Shown here: positions 1 through 6,197 of the stretch, piece after piece
Layout: every line of letters starts with the position of its first letter
How positions within the stretch are numbered: position 1 is the stretch's first letter
NCBI GenBank assembly: GCA_031271725.1
Contig: JAISVE010000006.1
Span: 1-6,197, forward strand
DNA: 6,197 nucleotides
DNA from: Bacteroidales bacterium
Lineage (GTDB): Bacteria; Bacteroidota; Bacteroidia; Bacteroidales; P3
Direction of reading: 5' to 3'
The notes under the pieces: generated by a model
The model's database searches: none
Told to the model about the DNA's origin: nothing
Seen by the model: only the letters and a program-made list of their open reading frames with translations
Program-made: the position numbers and the translations under genes

Positions 1-1322
1 ATGAGATTGTAATTAATGATGATGTAGAAGAAGTTACTGCTGATAAAAAATTTAAACTTGTCTATGATAATCAAACCTTGAAAATGGAATTGCGCAAGAA
101 CAATGGTGATACAATAAACGCTGCAAATATCCAATGGAAGATAAATAAAAATATAGTAGATTCAACATTAGTAAATGAGATCACTATAGCCAATAAAGAT
201 GTTGAGGTAACGATTTGTGAGAAATATATAAACGAAAAAGGTAAGGAGAAAAAAGCAGACATTGCAAAATTTACTTTTGTTGTTAAAAAATCCCCTTATG
301 TACTACTTTCAACTCCCAATGACTATGATGGCGAATTTGGCTTTGATAATACCGAAAATCTCAAAAATGATTTTATTCTTAAAGAATCGGGACAATATGA
401 AACTATTCAGATTATTAACGATAAAAATAAAGCAGAAACATTGTATGTGCCTTATTTAACAATACTGAAAGGAAATCAAGCTGAACTAAAAGTAAAATTA
501 TCAGAAAAGATAGAAGGAGATAACATATACGTTGTGGCAGATGATGGACTTAAACCCGAATATTATAGGGAACAAGATAAACTTATTATTAGTATTAAAA
601 ATAATTTTTCAGATAATAGTTTTGATGATCCTGCTTATGTTTCTTTTTATCGCGCCGATAAATATTGTCTACAGGAAGAGAAATTAATAGGAAGATGTGC
701 TGTAGTAAGCAAACCACAAATTAAGCAAGTAGATGTGCAGATTATTTATTTTGCTTCTAATTTGGAAAATCCAGCAAATAAAATTGATGTTTCAACACTT
801 GAAAATTTATTAAATTTAAATTCCTTAAATCAGGCATTTGTACAATTTGATGTATTAGAGAATAAAATACTTATAGAAAATAAACTAAATATTACAGAAA
901 CCTCTACTTTTGATAATATTTATAGTGATGTATTGAAGGCTTGCATAGGTGATATTGGTGGAGGAAATTCAGTTAAGACGAATCAGAATCCTGATAAAAT
1001 ATATGTTGTAGTTACAGACATACCGGTAATCCAATCTGATGGACTGATTACGTTTGGTGGAGTTTACAGAAAAAATAATTTTGCTGTTATGTTGTGGGAT
1101 AACGTAACAGAAGGAGATAAGTATAAAGCAATAATACACGAAATTGGTCATAGTTTAGGATTAGACGATATGTATTTAGATGTTGATTTTGGAGGTGATC
1201 CATTTGTCAAAGAAGTACCTAAAACAAGTTTTACAAAATCAAACTATATGGACTATAACGTTGAAAAGCGAAACATGTTTTTCAAAATACAAATAGAAAA
1301 AATTATTAGAAATATAAAATAG
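1..1322 (+). CDS. C-terminal part of a large protein with a terminal metzincin-type zinc metalloprotease domain (5' end outside window)
   Basis: The frame is open from the codon at 3-5 to the TAG at 1320-1322, giving 439 visible residues, so the true start lies upstream; the in-frame TTG at 78 is only an internal Leu codon. Residues 1 to about 240 are beta-rich and look like Ig-like or linker domains, with YDGEFGFD at 108-115 and LYVPYLTILKG at 147-157. I associate these motifs, from memory, with Bacteroidota secreted or type VI-like effector proteins. From about residue 242 a metzincin catalytic domain follows: HEIGHSLGLDD at 379-389 is the zinc site HExxHxxGxxD with the catalytic Glu, and SNYMDY at 413-418 is the Met-turn. 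The third zinc ligand would be Asp rather than His, as known in snapalysin (M7). Only 21 residues follow the Met, and no T9SS-type C-terminal sorting domain is seen. Protease activity is inferred from intact motifs; the substrate is unknown. The next gene starts 4 bases downstream. Confidence 0.9.
   Translation, partial: EIVINDDVEEVTADKKFKLVYDNQTLKMELRKNNGDTINAANIQWKINKNIVDSTLVNEITIANKDVEVTICEKYINEKGKEKKADIAKFTFVVKKSPYVLLSTPNDYDGEFGFDNTENLKNDFILKESGQYETIQIINDKNKAETLYVPYLTILKGNQAELKVKLSEKIEGDNIYVVADDGLKPEYYREQDKLIISIKNNFSDNSFDDPAYVSFYRADKYCLQEEKLIGRCAVVSKPQIKQVDVQIIYFASNLENPANKIDVSTLENLLNLNSLNQAFVQFDVLENKILIENKLNITETSTFDNIYSDVLKACIGDIGGGNSVKTNQNPDKIYVVVTDIPVIQSDGLITFGGVYRKNNFAVMLWDNVTEGDKYKAIIHEIGHSLGLDDMYLDVDFGGDPFVKEVPKTSFTKSNYMDYNVEKRNMFFKIQIEKIIRNIK
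1137..1259 (+). other. Metzincin zinc-binding site and Met-turn coding segment
   Basis: Bases 1137-1169 encode HEIGHSLGLDD, an exact HExxHxxGxxD. Bases 1239-1259 encode SNYMDYN, the Met-turn that lies under the zinc in metzincins. The spacing from the last ligand to the Met is 27 residues, within the range I know for this clan. Finding both elements in the right order makes the protease call much stronger than a lone HExxH. Asp at the third position is the minority variant of the site. Confidence 0.88.
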
Positions 1323-1326
1323 AGTC

Positions 1327-2334
1327 ATGATAAAAAAATACATTATTATTTTTGCGTTATGTGTATTTAGTACAGTAAAGTTAGCGGCTCAAATGTCTAT
1401 TGAAGAAATTAACTATAGATTAGAAACTCGTCCATATTCTGAGTTAGAATTTTACTGGGATACACCTGTTCTTCTACCTGATAGTGTACAGGAAAAATTT
1501 GCTAAAGCATTAAATAGAGAGATTCCAAAAGCAGTAGTGGATAGTATGCTACCTCATACTCCAGAACAAATACAGGATGTGGAAGAACACATTTTACGTA
1601 ATCGCCGATGTAAAGCAGGAGATACTATTTGTATTCAAGAATACTATCAAAAATATATTACAGAAAGAAAGGAAAGATATATAAGATTGCGTAGCAATGA
1701 TATTATGCCCAGAGTAATGATACTTACTGCTGGTAATTGGCATATAGAAAAAGCAATTCCTATACTAAAGAAAGCTATTGGAAATCCTCAATATGACCAA
1801 CCGTCTGTACTCATGGCATTGGCAAAACTTGGTGACGATTCTGTTAAGCAAGTGCTATTGGATAGATATACACTATCTTATGTGTTAAAAAATACTAACT
1901 GGGATACAACTAATGACAAGGCATTGATATATGAATTTTATTATTATGACAGTATATGGACTCTGCGTGAGGCAGTAGAAGTAGCAATGTATCTTAAAAA
2001 CAAAGAAATATTATTAAATATTTTTGATTTATTGTACATAAGAGGTACATTTAGAGGCACTATAGCACAAGGTTTTTATTATCGCCCTATGGTGGCTGAG
2101 ATTGTTGATGAAGTCTATACCTATGGTTACTTTTACAATTTCCCCAATGTTGAAATATTAGAAGAAATTTGCTTAAACTATAGAGATGCAGTTAAAGATG
2201 CATCTCAGCGATTATCTCGTGACAAACGTAACCGAGAAGCAAAAAAAGAATTAGAAGTATTACTATCCACAGAGTACCGTACAAAACTAAGAAATCAAAT
2301 ACGAGAATGGATTATTGAAAATGTAAATTTTTAA
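1327..2334 (+). CDS. Exported protein of unknown function with HEAT-like helical repeats; possible immunity or partner protein
   Basis: I do not recognise this 335-residue protein as a named family. The N-terminus is a clear Sec signal peptide: a KK n-region, a hydrophobic stretch IIIFALCVF, and probable cleavage after LAA before Gln22. This supports the ATG at 1327. No lipobox is present, so a periplasmic or secreted soluble protein is expected. Residues 125-178 read as HEAT-like antiparallel helices (an 'AIPILKKAIG' helix, then a 'PSVLMALAKLGD' helix), and a similar helical stretch lies at about 210-240. C95 and C102 could form a disulfide in the periplasm. The C-terminal 60 residues are charged and helical. 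It starts 4 bases after the metalloprotease stop and shares that gene's low GC, so the two are probably cotranscribed and inherited together. An immunity, chaperone or inhibitor role is plausible from this position but unproven. Confidence 0.88.
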   Translation: MIKKYIIIFALCVFSTVKLAAQMSIEEINYRLETRPYSELEFYWDTPVLLPDSVQEKFAKALNREIPKAVVDSMLPHTPEQIQDVEEHILRNRRCKAGDTICIQEYYQKYITERKERYIRLRSNDIMPRVMILTAGNWHIEKAIPILKKAIGNPQYDQPSVLMALAKLGDDSVKQVLLDRYTLSYVLKNTNWDTTNDKALIYEFYYYDSIWTLREAVEVAMYLKNKEILLNIFDLLYIRGTFRGTIAQGFYYRPMVAEIVDEVYTYGYFYNFPNVEILEEICLNYRDAVKDASQRLSRDKRNREAKKELEVLLSTEYRTKLRNQIREWIIENVNF

Positions 2335-2362
2335 AAAGCCACTTAAAACAGAATAAAGTCAA

Positions 2363-4462
2363 ATGAGCAATAGAAAAACTATAATTTTATGGGCTATGAA
2401 AATAATAAGTAAAGCAATTGTATTTTTCACATTCATAGTAGCAGGTTTTTTATGCAAAATCTCAGCTCAGGAATTTGCGCATGAAATTATCGGCAGTGTG
2501 CAACTTCTTGCGCGTCCGGCGCAGGCGGACTCCATAATGTTGCGCTACGCGCCGATAAATAAGGAAACCTGGAAGCTGGCAAATACTTACGGTTATGTTA
2601 TAGAACGCCATACTATTTTGCGAAAGGGAGAGCTTGTTAGCGAGCGTGAGAAAGTTATACTGACTGCTGCGCTGTTAAAGCCGCAGCCGCTTGATAATTG
2701 GCAGCAATATGAAACCGTAAGCAAGTATGTGCCGATAGCAGCGGAATGTATTTTCGGTGAAAGCGTTGTGCCGCTGATAAGTCCTGTTGCCATTGCCCAA
2801 AGATATAAAGAGGAGCAAAACAAGTTTTCCTTTGCATTGTTTGCTGCCGACCAATCTCCGCTTGTGGCGCAGTTATCAGGCTTGGCATTTACGGATAAAA
2901 CAGCTATGCGCGATGAAAAATATCTTTACACTGTTTATGTTGCTGCGCCTGACAGTTTGCATATAGATACGGCATTTGTATTTACAGGACTTTCGGAATA
3001 TACACCCCTTCCAAAACCTCTTGACTTGACGGCACAATGGAAAGATATGCAGGTTGCTCTTTCCTGGGATATATTGTCTTTAAGCCATATTTATAACAGT
3101 TATATATTGGAAAAGTCTATAGACGGTAAAAACTACGCTCCCTTATCTACAGGTATATTTATACAGGCAGCAGACGAAGGTGTGGAGCCGGAACGCGCAT
3201 ACCGCAGTGATACTTTTCCGGATAATAATACTGTTTTTTATTACCGCATACGCGGGATAAATGCCTTTGGTGAAACGGGACCGCCGAGTGATTCTGTTTT
3301 TGGGCAAGGGCAACCGCAAATTACACAAGCTCCTGTAATTTTAAACAAGCAGGTTATAGATAACAACAAGGTAAAATTAGATTGGGAGTATCCCGAAAAA
3401 TTAGAGAATTATATAACAGGTTTTCGTGTGTATCGTTCCGCAAATCCCAATGCAGCTAAAGAAAAAATTCATGAAGGAATAAACCCGCAAGAACGCAGTT
3501 TTACCGATAGTACTCCTGAACTCACAAACTATTATATTGTTTCGGTATATAACGGCAGTGTTGAGAAATTTTCAGCAGGTTTGAGTTATGCCGAACTTAT
3601 CGACAGTACTCCGCCTGCCCCGCCTGTTGGTCTTATTGGTGAAGTAGATTCTTTGGGAGTAGTTTTTCTTACATGGAAAGCAAACACGGAAAAGGATATA
3701 AAGGGCTATCGTGTTTTCCGCAGCAATCACCCTCAACATGAATTTATGAATATTCATTCGTCTGTTGTTTTAGATACATTATACATCGACACAATCAACA
3801 TAAATACTCTCACAAAAAACGTTTATTACAGGGTTATGGCAATAGATTTGCGAGAAAACCGATCTGACTTTGGCGAAATCTTGCAACTTAAACTTCCCGA
3901 TAAAATTCCGCCTGTTGCCCCTGTTATAAAGGATATTCTTGTGGAAAAAAACAGACTTACGGTTAATTGGCTCGGCAGCTCAAGCGAAGATGTGCTGTTG
4001 CATCGTATTTATCGTAAAGACGAACTAAACGACAGTTTGGTTGAGATAGCGCAATTGAGTTTGCCGGCGAACAGTTATATCGACAAAAATATTGTAAGCG
4101 GCATGCTTTACACTTATCAAGTGCGTGCAGAAGACGACAGCAAACTGTTATCGGCATATTCACCGCCTGTAAGTGTAAAAGCCTTTGGAGAAAAAAAAGG
4201 GCAGGAACTTATTCTTAAAGTAAATGCCGAGCAGGATAGCGTTGTGCTCAGTTGGGTTGTGGGCAATAATAAAACGGTAGAAAAAATATTAGTTTATAAA
4301 GCGGTAGAAGATGGAGCATTAAGGCTTCTTGGAGGTACATCCCAAAATAATTTTATTGATAAATCTGTTAAATTCGGAACAACTGTGAGGTATCGAATAA
4401 AGGCGGAATACACTGACGGAACAAGTTCGGATTTCAGCAAGGAAGTAAAAGTAAGTTCGTGA
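2363..4462 (+). CDS. Secreted multi-domain fibronectin type III protein
   Basis: Up to 699 residues. Two starts are possible: ATG 2363, or ATG 2396, which begins MKIISKAIVFFTF, a textbook Sec signal peptide cleaved after ISA before Gln36. I favour 2396 biologically (688 residues) but list the longest frame. An N-terminal module (about 46-215), with WKLANTYGYVIER at 70-82, resembles a module I recall from FN3-bearing Bacteroidota secreted proteins. FN3 domains follow at about 216-313, 321-416, 417-512, 516-608 and 612-699. They show the expected core Trp (LSW, LDW, LTW, VNW, LSW) and Tyr-rich strands (YYRIRGI, YYRVMAI, YTYQVRA, YRIKAEY), and two are joined by PP-A/V-P linkers. No enzymatic motif, lipobox or T9SS sorting domain is seen, so a binding or scaffold role in the periplasm or at the surface is inferred. 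The stop overlaps the next gene's GTG start by four bases, implying joint function with the barrel protein. Confidence 0.93.
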   Translation: MSNRKTIILWAMKIISKAIVFFTFIVAGFLCKISAQEFAHEIIGSVQLLARPAQADSIMLRYAPINKETWKLANTYGYVIERHTILRKGELVSEREKVILTAALLKPQPLDNWQQYETVSKYVPIAAECIFGESVVPLISPVAIAQRYKEEQNKFSFALFAADQSPLVAQLSGLAFTDKTAMRDEKYLYTVYVAAPDSLHIDTAFVFTGLSEYTPLPKPLDLTAQWKDMQVALSWDILSLSHIYNSYILEKSIDGKNYAPLSTGIFIQAADEGVEPERAYRSDTFPDNNTVFYYRIRGINAFGETGPPSDSVFGQGQPQITQAPVILNKQVIDNNKVKLDWEYPEKLENYITGFRVYRSANPNAAKEKIHEGINPQERSFTDSTPELTNYYIVSVYNGSVEKFSAGLSYAELIDSTPPAPPVGLIGEVDSLGVVFLTWKANTEKDIKGYRVFRSNHPQHEFMNIHSSVVLDTLYIDTININTLTKNVYYRVMAIDLRENRSDFGEILQLKLPDKIPPVAPVIKDILVEKNRLTVNWLGSSSEDVLLHRIYRKDELNDSLVEIAQLSLPANSYIDKNIVSGMLYTYQVRAEDDSKLLSAYSPPVSVKAFGEKKGQELILKVNAEQDSVVLSWVVGNNKTVEKILVYKAVEDGALRLLGGTSQNNFIDKSVKFGTTVRYRIKAEYTDGTSSDFSKEVKVSS
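2435..2480 (+). other. Base-composition boundary inside the FN3 gene
   Basis: By hand count, the 60-base line at 2401-2460 is 23% GC, while 2461-2520 is 53% and 2521-2580 is 55%. Sampled lines to the left are 17-30% GC, and sampled lines in the barrel gene to the right are 47-50%. The step coincides with the end of the signal-peptide coding part of the FN3 gene. Part of it may reflect the A/T-rich codons of a hydrophobic leader, but the left neighbours stay AT-rich for more than 2 kb and do not share that excuse. It may mark a recombination or insertion boundary. Confidence 0.6.
4459..4462 (+). promoter_or_regulatory. GTGA stop-start overlap coupling the FN3 and barrel genes
   Basis: The TGA at 4460-4462 ends the FN3 gene and the GTG at 4459-4461 starts the next gene in another frame. 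Four-base overlaps of this type usually mean translational coupling by terminating ribosomes. The purine-rich AAGGAAG at 4439-4445 lies 13 bases upstream, rather far for a Shine-Dalgarno site, so reinitiation seems the more likely mode. The GTG is chosen because it yields MRRLFLFLF at the N-terminus, the positive and hydrophobic start of a proper signal peptide. Confidence 0.8.
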
Positions 4463-6197
4463 GAAGGCTATTTTTGTTTTTATTTACCATGATGTTTGTT
4501 GTTGCGCGTTCACAGGATATTGAAGCGGTGATAAAGGCACCCGTACTCAATATATCCGGTGGCGTTTCGGCAAATGGTATTCTCACGCTTGTTCCCGGTG
4601 ATTCCCTGGCAATGAAAAATCCTTTTGCCTATTCTCTTTCGGGAAACTTAAATTTCAGTTTATTCGGTGTGGTTAATATGCCGCTTTCATTTACATACAG
4701 CAATCAAAGATTCGACAAAAATTTCTCTCTGCCTTTTAACCGTTTTGCATTGTCGCCGTCTTATAAATGGATAAAGGTTTATGCGGGCTATACTTCAATG
4801 AGTTTTTCGCCATACACTCTTGCAGGACACGAACTTTTGGGAGGTGGCGTAGAACTTACTCCCGATAACGGTTTTAAGTTTAGTGCACTGTTCGGCAGAA
4901 TGAAAAAAGCGAGCGACAGCATTGCAGAAGGTATGGAATTGTCATACACGCGGCTCGGCGGCGGCTTTAAGGCGGAATATCAAAAAGAAAAATTCGGCGC
5001 AGGTATAAATATCTTTAAGGCTCAGGATTTGAAAAACAGTCTAAAGTTTGAAAATACCGACAGTTTATCGGTATTGCCGCAAGATAACCTTACAGGCGGT
5101 GCAAATTTCAGTTTGAATGTTATAAATGGTTTTCGACTTTCGGCAGAATACGGTTTCAGTGCAATAAACAAGAATATTTCCGAGCAAAGCGATAAATTCG
5201 GTTTTCTAAAGACAAAAGGGGATTTGTCGGTATATCACGCAGCAAAGGCGCAGGCGGCATATTCTCACAGAATAGGTTCGCTCGGTGCAACATACGAATA
5301 CGTTGCGCCAAATTACACTACACTCGGTGCTTATTATATGACTAACGACTTTCAAAATATAACCGCAAACCTGTCAACCAATATTAAAAAGATAGCCCTT
5401 GCTTTTGATGCCGGTTATCAAACAAACAATTTGGACAAACAAAAAGATAATACAAGCAGCCGTTTTATATATTCCGGTAATGCTTCCGGAAGCTTTTTCG
5501 CAGATAAATTTAATTTTGCCATTTCATTTTCCAACCTGCAATCATATATGTACATAAACGATGTGTATTCGCAGGTAACGCAAACAAATCCTTATGAAAA
5601 CTTGGATACATTAAATGTTACACAACTTAATTATACGGCTTCTGCTAACATTGGCTACGCGATTGTAAATACAAAGGAACAACGCCAAAATATCAATGCA
5701 AATTTTATGTTTCAGCGTTCTTCGGAAAATCAGCAGTATTCCGAACTTGCAGGCAATAATATTTACAACGCTTCTCTGTCTTATCAGTTTTCACTTAATC
5801 CTGCCCAATTCAACGCCTCTGCTACCGTAAGCTATAATCATACGGAAATGCCTCAGAAGGCATATTCGCAGGCTATAACTTACAGTCTAATGCTGAGCAA
5901 AAATTTCTTCAAAGAGTTGAAAACATCTTTTGCGGCAACTTACAGTGATATGAACAGCGAAAAGGGTGCTGTGTCGGATGTTTTTAATTTACGTTTGAAT
6001 GCGGGTTACACACTTGCTAAAAAACATAATTTTAACTTTGCAACAACTTTTCTTTTTACTGTGAATAATGTTGCTGCCGGTGATGGAACAGGGACTGCTC
6101 CGCAAGTTGTAAAGCAAAAGCGAACTCAATACGTTATAAATATTTCTTACGCCTATTCTTTTGGAATGACATTAACAAGAGAAGAAAAGAAATTAAA
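4459..6197 (+). CDS. Outer-membrane beta-barrel-like protein (3' end outside window)
   Basis: The frame is open from GTG 4459 to the window end: 579 codons with no stop. Residues 1-18 form a Sec signal peptide (MRR, a Leu/Phe core, then ARS before Gln19). The mature chain shows the alternating polar/hydrophobic and aromatic pattern of amphipathic beta strands, such as FAYSLSGNLNFSLF, FRLSAEYGFSAI and FNFAISFSNL, separated by Asn/Asp/Gly/Ser-rich turns, with no long hydrophobic helices. This indicates an outer-membrane barrel with many strands. A segment from residue 115 (SFSPYTLAGHELLGGGVEL) stands out as probably conserved; I recall similar text in uncharacterised Bacteroidota outer-membrane proteins. 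I see no TonB box or plug domain, and I cannot assign it to PorV, PorP/SprF or TonB-receptor families. The last strand-like segment INISYAYSFG followed by charged residues suggests the C-terminus is near. The likely role is an outer-membrane anchor or pore for the FN3 protein (inference). Confidence 0.88.
   Translation, partial: MRRLFLFLFTMMFVVARSQDIEAVIKAPVLNISGGVSANGILTLVPGDSLAMKNPFAYSLSGNLNFSLFGVVNMPLSFTYSNQRFDKNFSLPFNRFALSPSYKWIKVYAGYTSMSFSPYTLAGHELLGGGVELTPDNGFKFSALFGRMKKASDSIAEGMELSYTRLGGGFKAEYQKEKFGAGINIFKAQDLKNSLKFENTDSLSVLPQDNLTGGANFSLNVINGFRLSAEYGFSAINKNISEQSDKFGFLKTKGDLSVYHAAKAQAAYSHRIGSLGATYEYVAPNYTTLGAYYMTNDFQNITANLSTNIKKIALAFDAGYQTNNLDKQKDNTSSRFIYSGNASGSFFADKFNFAISFSNLQSYMYINDVYSQVTQTNPYENLDTLNVTQLNYTASANIGYAIVNTKEQRQNINANFMFQRSSENQQYSELAGNNIYNASLSYQFSLNPAQFNASATVSYNHTEMPQKAYSQAITYSLMLSKNFFKELKTSFAATYSDMNSEKGAVSDVFNLRLNAGYTLAKKHNFNFATTFLFTVNNVAAGDGTGTAPQVVKQKRTQYVINISYAYSFGMTLTREEKKL

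Noticed and set aside
78..80. TTG as the start codon of the metalloprotease gene
   Set aside because: The same frame is open back to the window edge and its codons read as continuous protein-like sequence, so this is an internal Leu codon of a longer gene.
71..262. Reverse-strand open frame opposite the metalloprotease gene, with similar ones at 969-1151, 2593-2888, 3143-3328, 3572-3757 and 3963-4163
   Set aside because: All lie fully inside well-supported + strand genes, have low-complexity or Cys/Leu-rich products, and lack independent start signals.
262..459. Short + strand frame inside the metalloprotease gene
   Set aside because: It is an out-of-frame shadow; the overlapping frame carries clear protein motifs through this region.
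2320..2362. Rho-independent terminator between the HEAT-like and FN3 genes
   Set aside because: There is only an AT palindrome (TTTTTAAAAA) with no GC-rich stem or trailing T-run on the + strand.
2382..2389. TAATTTTA as a Bacteroidota -7 promoter element (TAnnTTTG)
   Set aside because: The last base does not match and no TTTG -33 element lies at the right distance upstream; in a 23% GC stretch such a match is expected by chance.
2438..2458. Lipobox with Cys31 in the FN3 protein leader
   Set aside because: The residues before Cys are G-F-L, which does not fit the L-[AS]-[GA]-C pattern; ordinary cleavage before Gln36 fits better.
4191..4198. A8 run between the fourth and fifth FN3 domains as a programmed frameshift site
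   Set aside because: The zero frame continues cleanly into a complete fifth FN3 domain and the GTGA coupling, and no stimulatory hairpin is evident.
4390..4462. T9SS C-terminal sorting domain on the FN3 protein
   Set aside because: The C-terminus is simply the last strands of an FN3 domain (YRIKAEYTDG ... KEVKVSS), without the Gly-rich strand pattern of the sorting domain.

Overview
The window looks like a chromosomal fragment from a Bacteroidota (Bacteroidetes) bacterium. The reasons are AT-rich DNA, start sites without clear Shine-Dalgarno sequences, Sec signal peptides ending in a residue before Gln (LAA|Q, ISA|Q, ARS|Q), and gene families typical of that phylum. This assignment is inference; there is no rRNA or marker gene here. 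All four genes lie on the + strand, almost end to end, and no gap exceeds about 60 bases, so there is no large non-coding stretch to describe.

Left part (1-2334, hand-counted lines of about 17-30% GC). The first gene enters from outside the window. Its visible 439 residues are beta-rich, Ig-like or linker sequence followed by a metzincin-type zinc protease domain at the extreme C-terminus, with an HExxHxxGxxD zinc site and an SNYMDY Met-turn. Four bases later starts a 335-residue exported protein with weak HEAT-like helical repeats and a Cys pair. The order (C-terminal enzymatic domain, then a small exported helical protein) resembles an effector or toxin followed by its immunity protein. That reading is a hypothesis, not something the sequence proves.

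Right part (2363-6197, about 45-55% GC in sampled lines). A secreted protein of up to 699 residues carries an N-terminal Bacteroidota-type module and about five fibronectin type III domains. Its TGA stop overlaps the GTG start of the next gene (GTGA). That last gene encodes an outer-membrane beta-barrel-like protein with a signal peptide and runs off the window end, apparently close to its C-terminus. The overlap implies that the two proteins are made together and probably act together at the cell envelope.

The most striking large-scale feature is a sharp base-composition step near 2460, from 23% to 53% GC in adjacent 60-base lines. It falls at the end of the signal-peptide coding region of the FN3 gene. 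The left cassette, and possibly the signal-peptide end of the FN3 gene itself, appear to have a different history from the FN3/barrel pair.
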